Positions 17,401 through 25,730 of a stretch of 64,000 nt of DNA are shown in pieces. Origin of the DNA: an uncultured Bradyrhizobium sp. (GTDB lineage Bacteria; Pseudomonadota; Alphaproteobacteria; Rhizobiales; Xanthobacteraceae); assembly GCF_936928535.1 (NCBI RefSeq), contig NZ_CAKZHY010000055.1:33539-97538 (forward strand), given 5' to 3'. Under the pieces are notes generated by a model that was not told the origin of the DNA, did not search any database, and saw only the letters and a program-made list of their open reading frames with translations. The number at the start of each line of letters is the position of its first letter. Position 1 is the first letter of the stretch. The translations under genes were made by a program, and so were the position numbers.

Positions 17401-17861
17401 GGCAGCAGCCGCTCGATGATCGGGCGCATCGTGGCAGCGCCAAGCAGCAGCGTCTCGTCGCGGCCGCGACGGTTGAGGATGCGGTCGGTGAAAACGTGGC
17501 CGCGCTCGAGATCGGAGGCGATCTGGATCTCGTCGACGGCGAGGAAAGACACGTCGAGGTCGCGCGGCATCGCCTCGACGGTCGACACCCAATAGCGCGG
17601 GCTCTTCGGCTTGATCTTCTCCTCGCCGGTCACCAGCGCGACGGCCTCGGGGCCGACGCGGGCGACGATCTTGTTATAGACCTCGCGCGCGAGCAGGCGC
17701 AGCGGCAGGCCGATCATGCCAGAGGAATGCGCGAGCATCCGTTCGATGGCGAGATGGGTCTTGCCGGTGTTGGTCGGCCCGAGCACCGCGGTGACGCCAG
17801 CGCCAGGCACCCGATCGGACAGCGCGCGCTCGGAAGCGAAGGAGGAGGAAGAAAAGGGCAT
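14433..17861 (-). CDS. SUV3-like DEAD/DEAH-box RNA helicase with long charged C-terminal tail
   Basis: This 1142-aa protein has Walker A GPTNTGKT near residue 30, a Walker B-like box AVDEIQIASD, motif III LLLGAATM, and motif VI QVAGRAGRA. This matches the alphaproteobacterial and mitochondrial SUV3 degradosome helicase family. The helicase core and the SUV3 C-terminal region take up about 800 residues. The rest is low complexity: first an Ala/Glu/Pro stretch, then His/Arg-rich and finally Arg/Asp-rich repeats (GRDRDKGRDRRD), which are likely disordered and RNA-binding. A role in RNA turnover is inferred from the family. Confidence 0.9.
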   Translation of the reverse strand: MPFSSSSFASERALSDRVPGAGVTAVLGPTNTGKTHLAIERMLAHSSGMIGLPLRLLAREVYNKIVARVGPEAVALVTGEEKIKPKSPRYWVSTVEAMPRDLDVSFLAVDEIQIASDLERGHVFTDRILNRRGRDETLLLGAATMRPIIERLLPGVSMITRPRLSQLEFAGDRKITRQPRRTAIVAFSADEVYAIAELIKRQHGGAAVVLGSLSPRTRNAQVEMFQNGDVDYLVATDAVGMGLNLDVDHVAFASDRKFDGYQFRRLTPAEFAQVAGRAGRATRNGTFGTTGRCGPFEPELVNALQNHIFDPVKMLQWRNSKLDFSSLGALQVSLNLAPGHETLTRAPIAEDMRVLDHAARDAEVRDIAHGKAAVERLWETCQVPDYRKLSPAAHAELVTTLYGFLMRKGCIPDSWFAAQIDQADRIDGDIDTLSARIAQIRTWTFVANRPDWLKDPDRWQGTAREVENKLSDALHERLTERFVDRRTSVLMRRLRENTSLNTEIGKTGEVIVEGHVIGRLDGFTFAPDAAEAGSDAKALQAAAQAVLAGEINTRAEKLGNAPDDQFVLTSDGTIRWTGDAVARLTAADEALHPRIRIISDERLTGGPRDKVQARLDLWLKTHIEKLLGPMFELSKAEDVTGIARGIAYQLVEALGVLERPKIANELKDLDQPSRATLRKYGVRFGAYHIYFPGILKPAARALAALLWALKQDNVDLSALSGAQHLASSGRTSFPVDKSLPRDAYRVLGYKQAGERAVRVDILERLADLIRPALAWRENSPGEKPGGAFDGRGFVVTQAMTSLTGSAGEDFASVLRALGYRMEKRAPLPPKPAAPVATEMPAAEPSAEAPATEEAAAPVDAAIEAAPEAVTVEDAPGMEQHDEPAHEVPALEASPEAPVTPEDAPGIAPPAEETAAPAEAAAEAAPAETAATEAAASPDAAAPEAAPAEAAATPAEPELVEVWRPGGRHEDRKPRHERHRHQRHHNQRPQQAGAEAGAAPAEGEAAQSADGEKRGERHRHGGHRRDGGRDFRKPREGGEGAPRQEGRDDRNRNFQGREQGKDRDKDRDRNRDNKKFGGDRDKGRDNRGRDRDKGRDRRDRESGPSLRPYASSANPRERDRPADPNSPFAKLAALKEQLSGRKE

Positions 17862-18320
17862 GTCTGGCTGATTAGGTAATGGCTAATGCGGCGAATGTCA
17901 GTGCTATCTGGAGCGGTGGGATGCGGGGCGCTCGCCCGCCGCGCAACTGTCTCACTTTGCGACGCTTTTCCCTCTGCTCTTTAAGCTTCGGAACGACTCT
18001 AGAACGAATCGCGGCCGAATCGCTGACTCCCCCGTGAGTCCCGTTACGTTCACGCAAGGTGTCGTGGGACCCGTTTTGCGTGTGCACTAGATGGAGTTTT
18101 CAAGTGCCGCACAAGCGGCGATTTGGCGACTGAAATCCTTAAGTTGGGGATGGCGCGGAGTCGAATCAGAATCGGGACGGAGTCAAATGGATTCCCGGGG
18201 GATGAGGGCATGCTCACCAAAACTCGAAAACAACCCCATGCACAGTAGAAACGGGCGAGTGGGGGAAGGTGGGGTGATGGCTGGCAAGCCATTGATATCA
18301 CAAGGTAGTTTGGCAAACCC
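17862..18320. other. Intergenic region between helicase and DUF3108 genes
   Basis: No convincing gene was found. The 79-aa plus-strand ORF at 18091-18330 has no recognisable motif and no clear ribosome site. The stretch is less GC-rich than its neighbours and should hold the helicase promoter. No tRNA cloverleaf was seen. Confidence 0.4.
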
Positions 18321-18479
18321 GTCATCCTGAGGTGCGAGTGGTGCGATGCGCAGCATCGCGCCGGGAGCCTCGAAGGATGGACGGCCCGGGTCGGGCGGCG
18401 GACGCTGACATTCGCCGCGGGAACGGCCGGGCTGTCGCCCTTCGAGGGCCGCCGAAGAGGCGGCCACCTCAGGGTGACG
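18321..18479. repeat. Dispersed inverted-end element, GTCATCCTGAGG type (copy 1)
   Basis: The element starts with GTCATCCTGAGGTG and ends with CACCTCAGGGTGACGG, giving imperfect terminal inverted repeats around a GC-rich core. A related element with CCTCATCCTGAGG ends lies at 35358-35470. No ORF is present. It behaves like a non-autonomous intergenic repeat. Confidence 0.8.
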
Positions 18480-18509
18480 GTCTGAGAGGGGAATGCGCGG
18501 CCTTAGCCC

Positions 18510-19373
18510 CTACTGCGTCTTCGCCACCTTTGGCGGCTGGGCTGTGGTGATGAAGCTCGTGGCTTCCAGCATGGCGGGGCCGAGCGGGGTCGGCACTTTC
18601 AGCCAGAACGGAACCAGGATCCGCGTGCCGGCGACAGGCGCCAGCGCGATCTCGATGTTGCGCTGGGCGGCGAGGTATTTGATCACGGGGCGGTCGGGGA
18701 TGTAGCCGGCCACAGGCACGAAATAGAGCGCGCAGACCACGACCGGGCCATGATAGCCCTTCTCCGCCTTCACGGTCTCCATGCGCTTGAAATCGAGCTT
18801 GAGCTCGTAGCGCATGCGGCCGTCGAAGATGGGTGCCGAGCCGTGGCAGGCCTCCGGCGACAACGGATCGCCGGTGCCCGGCACGCGCACCAGCGAGGCC
18901 GTCATCGGATCGAACACGCCGCGGCGATGCGCCTCGGTGACGACGATGCGGTCGGCATCGACGGGCGGCTCGGGAATGATGCCGAACTCCTTCACATTGC
19001 CCTTGTCGAGGGTGATGTGGATCTCTTCGGTCTTCTTCGAGGTGGTGGTGGAGGCCTGGTAGGCGGTGGCGACCAGCGCGCCATTGACGACGCGCCCCTG
19101 CGAGGCGCCGGTGCCGGACCCGCCCGCGAAGGTTTTCAGGATGCCGGTGGTGCCGCCCGAGGCCGCTGCGGAGAACAAATCATCCTGGATATCGATATTC
19201 CAGGCACCGCGGCCGACCGGAATGCCCGACAGCGAAGCCTCATATTGCGCCTCGAGCTTGCCCTGCGCGGCCGCAGGCGCAGCCCCCCACGCCAAAACCA
19301 GCCCACCGGCCGTGGCCAAAGCCATCCTGCCGGCCGCGCGCAGCCGCGGCGGAATGAGGGAGAACGTGTGCAC
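18510..19373 (-). CDS. DUF3108 domain-containing exported protein
   Basis: This 287-aa protein starts at GTG 19373. It has a signal peptide (MALATAGGLVLAWGAAPAAAQG) and a DUF3108 domain with the pattern LEAQYEASLSGIPVGRGAW and YELKLDFKRMETV. The molecular function of the family is unknown; it is predicted to be periplasmic. The gene is divergent from rpmB, an arrangement often seen in alphaproteobacteria. A GTG rather than ATG start is assumed because no better codon precedes the signal peptide. Confidence 0.85.
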   Translation of the reverse strand: MHTFSLIPPRLRAAGRMALATAGGLVLAWGAAPAAAQGKLEAQYEASLSGIPVGRGAWNIDIQDDLFSAAASGGTTGILKTFAGGSGTGASQGRVVNGALVATAYQASTTTSKKTEEIHITLDKGNVKEFGIIPEPPVDADRIVVTEAHRRGVFDPMTASLVRVPGTGDPLSPEACHGSAPIFDGRMRYELKLDFKRMETVKAEKGYHGPVVVCALYFVPVAGYIPDRPVIKYLAAQRNIEIALAPVAGTRILVPFWLKVPTPLGPAMLEATSFITTAQPPKVAKTQ

Positions 19374-19557
19374 GAGTCGATCCAGTCGGAAGGCGAGTAG
19401 TTGTTACTTAAGCCAGTTACGGCACTAAGCAATGCATCCGGGCAGTCCATGCCGGGAACTCACCATTGTTTTCGGCGGCGATTGCGCCCTTTATGTGATG
19501 GTAAGGCATTTTAAACATTGCCGTTTTGGTGATTTTCCCGTGCCCCCGCCCCGGGCT

Positions 19558-19697
19558 CCGATACCTCTCCCGCCTGCGGGAGAGGTCGCGCGAAGCGCGG
19601 GTGAGGGCTTTCTCCTCTGGGGGGCTCTCACTAACGGCCCCGTCGCGGTGATACCCTCTCCCCAACCCTCCCCCGCGCGCGCGGGAGGGAGCGCACC
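19558..19697. repeat. GC-rich hairpin repeat, CTCTCCC type
   Basis: It contains a near-perfect hairpin (ACCTCTCCCG / CGGGAGAGGT) at 19563-19586, followed by CGCGCGAAGCGCGGGTGAGGG and a second CCCTCCCCCGCGCGC / GCGGGAGGG hairpin. It resembles the intergenic repeats common in Bradyrhizobium. Together with the rpmB promoter it fills the 485-bp DUF3108-rpmB gap, which holds no gene. Confidence 0.7.
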
Positions 19698-19735
19698 CAC
19701 CGCGGGCGCGGGAGCGTGAAACCCCGCCCAAAACC

Positions 19736-19763
19736 TTGACGTCCCGGCCCTCACCCCCTATAC
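19736..19763 (+). promoter_or_regulatory. Sigma-70-type promoter of rpmB
   Basis: TTGACG is followed after 16 bp by CTATAC, a good match to alphaproteobacterial housekeeping promoters. It lies about 95 bp upstream of the rpmB ATG. The leader between them is GC-rich (CCCCGTGGCGCCCCGAATGG) and may fold. Confidence 0.65.
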
Positions 19764-19858
19764 GTCCGCCCGCTCCCTACAAGGACGAAAGAATTAGCCC
19801 CCGTGGCGCCCCGAATGGCGGCCGCAATCGTTGGGGGTTCGAACCAAGGATTTTTGCC

Positions 19859-20164
19859 ATGTCTCGCCGCTGCGAACTGACGGCCAAGGGCCCCCTCGTC
19901 GGCCACAAGGTCAGCCACTCCAACATCAAGACCAAGCGCCGCTTCCTGCCGAACCTGGTCAACGTGACCTTCATCAGCGAAGCGCTGGAGCGCAACGTGC
20001 GCCTGCGCGTCTCCACCAACGCGGTGAAGAGCGTCGACCACAATGGCGGGCTCGATGCCTTCCTGCTCAAGGCCAAGGCCGACGCGCTGTCCCCGCGCGC
20101 CCTCGAGCTGAAGCGCGCCATCCAGAAGAAGGTCGGCGACGCGCCGGCCAAGAAGGCCAGCTAA
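19859..20164 (+). CDS. rpmB: 50S ribosomal protein L28
   Basis: The protein has 101 aa starting [20 protein letters not shown], the L28 signature, followed by [12 protein letters not shown] and [20 protein letters not shown]. The start at 19859 follows AAGGATTTTTGCC. The longer ORF is upstream leader. It is a component of the large ribosomal subunit, transcribed alone from the promoter at 19736 and ended by the terminator at 20237. Confidence 0.98.
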   Translation: MSRRCELTAKGPLVGHKVSHSNIKTKRRFLPNLVNVTFISEALERNVRLRVSTNAVKSVDHNGGLDAFLLKAKADALSPRALELKRAIQKKVGDAPAKKAS

Positions 20165-20236
20165 GAGATTTTTCGAGTTGGGCGGGGGCTAGGTTGCGTC
20201 GCGTGGCGTAGGCTTAGCCGAGTAGAGTTTGCGTTG

Positions 20237-20271
20237 CGGCCGGGTCGAAAGATCCGGCCGTTTTTGTTTTT
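20237..20271 (+). terminator. Rho-independent terminator of rpmB
   Basis: A 7-bp stem CGGCCGG / CCGGCCG (plus a G-T pair) encloses a TCGAAAGA-type loop and is followed by TTTTTGTTTTT. It lies about 70 bp after the rpmB stop. Confidence 0.92.
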
Positions 20272-20337
20272 GCTAGCGGCGGCATTATACCTCCGCATAC
20301 CTTGCCCTGCATCCATTGCCCGCTATGATCGCGAAAA

Positions 20338-20751
20338 ATGATAATTCAACTAGGGGGTAGTGGGTTGGGGCTCAGTGTCAGCCAGCTGCGGGCCATCGCG
20401 CAGCAGCGCGATCGATATAAAACGCAACTGTCTCGTCTCAAAGAGTCCGGCAAACAGACCTCCTGTATCGAGACGGCCGTCACCAGCGCTTGCGAGACCC
20501 TCAGCAGCAAAACGACTTCATTCGTGATCTACGGCGAGCCGCAGAGCGGCAAAACCGAGATGATGATATGCCTCACTGCAAGGCTCTTGGATGATGGACA
20601 TCGAGTTGTCGTGCACCTTCTGAATGACAGCGTGCAGCTTCTCCAACAAAATCTGGATCGCTTTCAGAGGTCGAAACTTTCACCCGCCGCTCGCAATTTC
20701 TCAGAAGTTATCGACCCCGACTATTCGCTGTCGACCGGGTATAGGAGTTAA
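20338..20751 (+). pseudogene. Truncated P-loop NTPase/helicase-like protein (N-terminal fragment)
   Basis: The 137-aa ORF has a coiled N-terminus (AIAQQRDRYKTQLSRLKESG) and a clear Walker A motif YGEPQSGKTEMM at about residues 63-75, followed by a strand-helix unit (HRVVVHLLNDSVQLLQQNL) as in Z1- or DEAD-type ATPases. It stops at 137 aa with no Walker B or later motifs, so most of the enzyme is missing. Codon use is less GC-biased than in the neighbours. The stop codon overlaps the ribosome site of the next gene. It is probably the remnant of an acquired, perhaps defence-related, gene. Confidence 0.55.
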
Positions 20752-20755
20752 GACC

Positions 20756-21541
20756 GTGCCCTTCATGCCGAGCCTCGTCCAAGAGGATCAGCTCGGGTTT
20801 GACGTTGGATTTAAGAAGCCCGGCGTGCCAATTCTACTGCAATTCAAGTTGGGCCAATCTTTGCGCCGTTTTGTCCGGAAAGATAAAGGCTATCTGGCTC
20901 CCATACTTGAGAGCCCGTTCTTTCGATTTTCGATCGACACAGCGGAGCCAGATGGACAGTTTGAGACCTTGCTGAAGGCCGAGCAAGACGGCGCCGAAAC
21001 TTACTACGTAGCTCCGCGATTTGCAGATTGGCCTCAATATGCGAGCTTCTTTGAGGCCGGGGCTGTGCTGGAGAATTCTATATCGGTGACCCCAAGCACA
21101 ATCCGCAATGCTCTTGATGCTCGCGAGTCGCCAGATGGAGTTCACCGTATAGTTTACGATACCACCTCTATACACGTTTGTTCGGAGCCCACTCAGGTAA
21201 GTGACACTCGACCTAGTTCACTTGCCGAAAATGTTCGGACTAGATTAGCCGAAGATCCAGGTGACCTTAGCCAAATAGTTCATAGAATTTATGAAGGGTT
21301 TGATCATCGCGCGCTGATCCGGCGTCCCAAGCTAGAGGAATCCGCGCAGGGCGCGTTTGTGTTCTCCATCCACAGTTCGATGGCAGAACGAACGCCCGAG
21401 GCTCAGAGAAAGATTGAGCGTAGCCAGCGATTAGAGCAGTTGCGAGCACGCGCACGCACCGAAGATGATGCATTCGGCGCAGCGCTGGGACTCGAATTAT
21501 GGGCGCTAGGTATCCAATTGCTATTTGCAACCGGAGACTAA
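20756..21541 (+). CDS. Unknown protein, possible PD-(D/E)XK-like N-terminal domain, acquired island
   Basis: This 261-aa protein starts at GTG 20756, with AGGAG eight bases upstream; an ATG at 20765 is an alternative. The N-terminus reads QEDQLGFDVGF...PILLQFKLG, which could be a nuclease-fold core (Asp...Gln-x-Lys), followed by a conserved-looking TYYVAPRFADW. The C-terminal 100 residues are helical and charged (RKIERSQRLEQLRARARTEDD). No family name can be given. It pairs with the truncated P-loop ORF, and both have lower GC than their surroundings, which suggests horizontal transfer. Confidence 0.6.
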   Translation: MPFMPSLVQEDQLGFDVGFKKPGVPILLQFKLGQSLRRFVRKDKGYLAPILESPFFRFSIDTAEPDGQFETLLKAEQDGAETYYVAPRFADWPQYASFFEAGAVLENSISVTPSTIRNALDARESPDGVHRIVYDTTSIHVCSEPTQVSDTRPSSLAENVRTRLAEDPGDLSQIVHRIYEGFDHRALIRRPKLEESAQGAFVFSIHSSMAERTPEAQRKIERSQRLEQLRARARTEDDAFGAALGLELWALGIQLLFATGD

Positions 21542-21643
21542 TCCCGATCGGGAGGCGAGTAGCGACTGGCCACTAACAGACTGCCCTTCCTTTCCTCCTT
21601 TCAGCTATACTCGCCCCGGTAGCATCACCCGGAGGCGCATCCC

Positions 21644-23026
21644 ATGGAGCACGCAGCCAGCCTAGCCCCGAAAAACCTCGTTATCTGCTGCGACGGCACC
21701 GGCAACGAGATCTCGGAGAACATCTCCAACGTCCTGAAGCTCTATCGCTGCCTGCGCAAGACGGACAAGACCTCGCCGCGGCAGATGGTGTTTTACGATC
21801 CCGGGGTCGGCACGGTGACGGAGCCGTCGACCTGGAACAGGTGGAAGGCCAACATCAAGCTGGTGCTGGGGCTCGCCACCGGCTACGGGCTCGATGACAA
21901 CGTGCTCTCGGCCTATTGCTTCCTGATCGAGCATTATGCGCCGGGCGACCGCATCTATTTGTTCGGCTTTTCGCGCGGCGCCTACACCGTACGCGTGCTG
22001 GCGGGGCTGATCCACAAGGTCGGGCTGATCTCGCCGGAGCAGGCGAACCTCGCAGGCTCGGGCCTCGTCGCCTACAAGCAATATTCCGGGCTCGGGCGCG
22101 GCAACGACATCGAGGACCTCAAGAATATCGTGGTCGACGACGAGGGGCCGCTGCCGAAGGACGAGTTCGACCTCGCCGCCCAGTTCGCGCGCATCACCTC
22201 GACGCGCTGGCCGACCATCCACTTCATCGGCGTGTGGGACACGGTGGCGAGCGTGATCGTGCCGCGCCGCGACGTCTTCTTCCTCGTGTTCACCCTGGAG
22301 GAGCTCGCCTTCACGCGGCGCAATCCGAGCGTCAACATCTTCCGCCAGGCGATCGCGATCGACGAGCGGCGCCGCATGTTCCGCCTCAACAAATACTGGG
22401 AGCCGCAGGAGTTCTGGAGCAACCGCTACGTGCCCGACGAGAAGAAGGTGGCGCAGGACATCATGCAGGTGTGGTTTTCAGGCGTGCATTGCGACGTCGG
22501 CGGCGGCTATCCGGAAGCTGTTAGCGCGGAGTCGAAATATCCGCTGATCTGGATGATCGACGAGGCGGAAAAGGCCGGGCTGAACTTCAACAAGCGCACC
22601 GTGAACCAGCTCGCCTGGGGCATCCAGCGCAAGAACTCGCCGTTCCAATATGTCCCGCCTGCCGTCACCGGCGCGTCGGGCGCCTTGCACGATTCGATGA
22701 CCGCGGCCTGGCGCGTGCTGGAAGTTCTGCCGAAGAGCGCGAAATACCGGGAATGGCCTGAGCGGAAGGTGGTGCTGGGATTCTACATTCCCGATTGCGA
22801 ACCGCGCTTCATCCCCGACGGCGCGCATGTGCATGAGAGCGTGATCAAGCGGATGGACGCGGATGCGACGTACCGGCCGGTGAACCTGCCGGCGCAGTAC
22901 GAAACGGTGCCGATGCCGGTGCCGCCGGGGGTGGACCTCGCGGCGGGGGCGGAGGTCGATGAGCGCTCGCTGCCACCCTCCCCTGGAGGGGGAGGGTCGA
23001 CTCACGTTGAGCGTAGCGAAACGTGA
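21644..23026 (+). CDS. DUF2235 alpha/beta-hydrolase (T6SS-lipase-like fold), C-terminus encoded by a repeat
   Basis: This 460-aa protein has LVICCDGTGNEISE at the N-terminus and the nucleophile elbow GFSRG with Ser110, both hallmarks of DUF2235, the family that includes Tle1 phospholipases. HCDVGGGYPE in the second half is the other conserved block. No vgrG, tssI or immunity gene is nearby, so a secretion role is not supported. GGAGGCGCATCCC precedes the ATG. The last 18 or so residues (PPSPGGGGSTHVERSET) and the stop lie inside a dispersed repeat, so the natural C-terminus has been replaced or extended. Confidence 0.88.
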   Translation: MEHAASLAPKNLVICCDGTGNEISENISNVLKLYRCLRKTDKTSPRQMVFYDPGVGTVTEPSTWNRWKANIKLVLGLATGYGLDDNVLSAYCFLIEHYAPGDRIYLFGFSRGAYTVRVLAGLIHKVGLISPEQANLAGSGLVAYKQYSGLGRGNDIEDLKNIVVDDEGPLPKDEFDLAAQFARITSTRWPTIHFIGVWDTVASVIVPRRDVFFLVFTLEELAFTRRNPSVNIFRQAIAIDERRRMFRLNKYWEPQEFWSNRYVPDEKKVAQDIMQVWFSGVHCDVGGGYPEAVSAESKYPLIWMIDEAEKAGLNFNKRTVNQLAWGIQRKNSPFQYVPPAVTGASGALHDSMTAAWRVLEVLPKSAKYREWPERKVVLGFYIPDCEPRFIPDGAHVHESVIKRMDADATYRPVNLPAQYETVPMPVPPGVDLAAGAEVDERSLPPSPGGGGSTHVERSET

Positions 23027-23134
23027 GTCGGGGTGGGGTGACGGTCCCTCCGCGATGGACACCGCCCGTGTGGAGAGATCACCCCACCCCGCTCGCGCTG
23101 GCGCGCGATCGACCCTCCCCCTCGAGGGGAGGGT
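22975..23134. repeat. Dispersed inverted-end element, ACCCTCCCC type (copy 1)
   Basis: The ends are ACCCTCCCCTGGAGGG and CCCCTCGAGGGGAGGGT. The core holds GGGGTGGGGTGACGG and AGATCACCCCACCCCG. The element begins inside the DUF2235 reading frame. A second copy lies in opposite orientation at 23542-23700. Confidence 0.88.
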
Positions 23135-23273
23135 AGCACCCCGCTACCTCCGCTTTCCCCGATCGCCGCTACTTTTCATTAAAATTCTCTGACACGCTTT
23201 AGCGTGATCGCATCACATCGCCGGCATCATGGTTCCCGAGACCTCCGCAAGAACAGCGGAGCAGGAGGACCAC

Positions 23274-23525
23274 GTGTCACAATTTCCGCGAAAGTTTGCA
23301 CGCGTGAAGCCCGCGGGCCTGATGTCCCGCCAGGCCAAGATCATCACCGACCCGCGCGCGCCCGTGATCCCGTGCACGCTGATCGACTATTCGCCCGGCG
23401 GCGCCTGCGTCGATCTCGGCGGCCAGGTGAAGATCCCCGATCGGTTCGAGCTGCTGCACGTCAACACCAAGAAGCGCTGCCGCATCGCGTGGAAGCGCGG
23501 CACGCGGGTGGGCGTGGTGTTTTAG
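23274..23525 (+). CDS. PilZ domain protein (c-di-GMP binding)
   Basis: The protein has 83 aa from GTG 23274, chosen because AGGAGGACCAC precedes it; the ORF-track ATG at 23229 has no ribosome site. The two-part c-di-GMP motif is complete: RKFAR (RxxxR) near the N-terminus and DYSPGG (DxSxxG) about 37 residues later. The single small domain suggests a stand-alone receptor acting by protein contact. It is flanked on both sides by inverted copies of the same repeat. A CACGC-TTTA-GCGTG hairpin lies upstream at 23193-23206. Confidence 0.88.
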   Translation: MSQFPRKFARVKPAGLMSRQAKIITDPRAPVIPCTLIDYSPGGACVDLGGQVKIPDRFELLHVNTKKRCRIAWKRGTRVGVVF

Positions 23526-23541
23526 GGGCTGCTGCTTGCTT

Positions 23542-23700
23542 ACCCTCCCCTGGAGGGGGAGGGTCGATCGCGCGCAGCGCGAGCGGGGCGGGGTGATCTC
23601 TCCACTCGGGCGCTGTTGGCCGCGGAGAGACCGTCACCCCACCCCGTCTCATATTTCGCTGCGCTCAATCTGAGCCGACCCTCCCCCTCCAGGGGAGGGT
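23542..23700. repeat. Dispersed inverted-end element, ACCCTCCCC type (copy 2, inverted)
   Basis: The ends ACCCTCCCCTGGAGGGGG and CCCCCTCCAGGGGAGGGT are nearly perfect inverted repeats. The core order (GGGGTGATCTCTCC, then GAGACCGTCACCCC) is the reverse complement of copy 1. It starts 16 bp after the PilZ stop. Confidence 0.88.
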
Positions 23701-23707
23701 AAGAGAG

Positions 23708-24115
23708 CTACGCCCGCATCCTTGCCTTTGCGCCGGCGATGATCTGCATGGCGACGCCGCCGATCCAGCCCAGCAGCACCAGCCAGGTCAGCGCGTCGTG
23801 CGGTTCGAGGCGGAGCACGATGACGGCGACGGAGGCGAGCGCGGTGAGCGTGGCGCAGAGCGTGCCGGCGGAACTCAGGAGCTCGGCGGCATCGATCTGG
23901 CTGTGGGCGTCGTCGAACGGCAGTTGCGGCGTGTCGATGCCGAGATAGAAGCCGACGACGCCGAGCAGCATCATCAGCAGCAGGAAGCCCTGGGTGGTGA
24001 GCGCAGGGATCGCCGATCCGACATAGGCGCCGACGAACAGCCCGCACGCAGCCCCCGCCATCGCGAGGCCCAATCGCTCTAATAAATGGGCAGTCTTGCG
24101 AACACGAAACCGCAT
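23708..24115 (-). CDS. Small conserved membrane protein of unknown function
   Basis: This 135-aa protein has about four hydrophobic segments: LAMAGAACGLFVGAYVGS, GFLLLMMLLGVVGFYLG, LCATLTALASVAVIVL and LTWLVLLGWIGGVAMQII. A cytosolic loop (DTPQLPFDDAHSQIDAAELL) sits in the middle. GGAGGTCCGTC stands just before the ATG, so the start is well supported. No family is recognised. It converges on the repeat after the PilZ gene. Confidence 0.75.
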   Translation of the reverse strand: MRFRVRKTAHLLERLGLAMAGAACGLFVGAYVGSAIPALTTQGFLLLMMLLGVVGFYLGIDTPQLPFDDAHSQIDAAELLSSAGTLCATLTALASVAVIVLRLEPHDALTWLVLLGWIGGVAMQIIAGAKARMRA

Positions 24116-24241
24116 GACGGACCTCCGTGATGATCTCGGGAGGTTAGGCCAGTTTGGGCCGGTGCGAAAGCTAAGGGGAGTTACGGATGCGTGAGGTGGG
24201 TGATGAGGGAAGGAAGCGAAGGCCTCGCATCACTCTCCGCT

Positions 24242-24411
24242 GTCATCCCGGACAAGCGAAGCGCAGATCCGGGATCCAAACCCCAGGGAGCAGTTTATGG
24301 CGCGAAGTGGCAACTCCGAGTGTTCGCAAAACTATTGCTGCGGCGTATGGCGACGAGCGCAAGCGCTCGCGCTGGGGTCCCGGATCTGCGCTTGCGCTTG
24401 TCCGGGACGAC
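24242..24411. repeat. Dispersed inverted-end element, GTCRTCCCGG type (copy 1)
   Basis: The left end GTCATCCCGGACAAGCG and right end CGCTTGTCCGGGACGAC form inverted repeats of about 35 bp with small gaps. The right half (ATTGCTGCGGCGTATGG) is shared with the copies at 26468 and 34132. It fills most of the gap before the Old Yellow Enzyme stop. Confidence 0.88.
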
Positions 24412-24456
24412 ACCGTTGGTGGGGCACCCGCCGTCGCACTCAATGTGCAGCTGCCC

Positions 24457-25569
<1,113 letters not shown>

Positions 25570-25730
25570 GCGGGGGATCCGGGGATGGAGGGCGATCGGG
25601 ATGGATGGAAGCAATTGCATGAAGTTTAGTGGCCGCCGCGCGAATTGCGAGATGCGCAGGCGTCATGGCCGCGCGCGGGGGATGCATTGCGGGGGGTGGG
25701 TGAGGCGCGCTCGGAAGGCGACAACGCCCC

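Noticed and set aside
18091-18330. 79-aa plus-strand ORF in the helicase/DUF3108 gap
   Set aside because: No ribosome site, no motif, and it runs into a dispersed repeat.
21644-23026. Type VI secretion effector role for the DUF2235 protein
   Set aside because: No vgrG, PAAR, tss or immunity gene is nearby, and the family has non-secreted members.
22975-23700. CRISPR array
   Set aside because: There are only two repeat copies in opposite orientation, with no regular short spacers.
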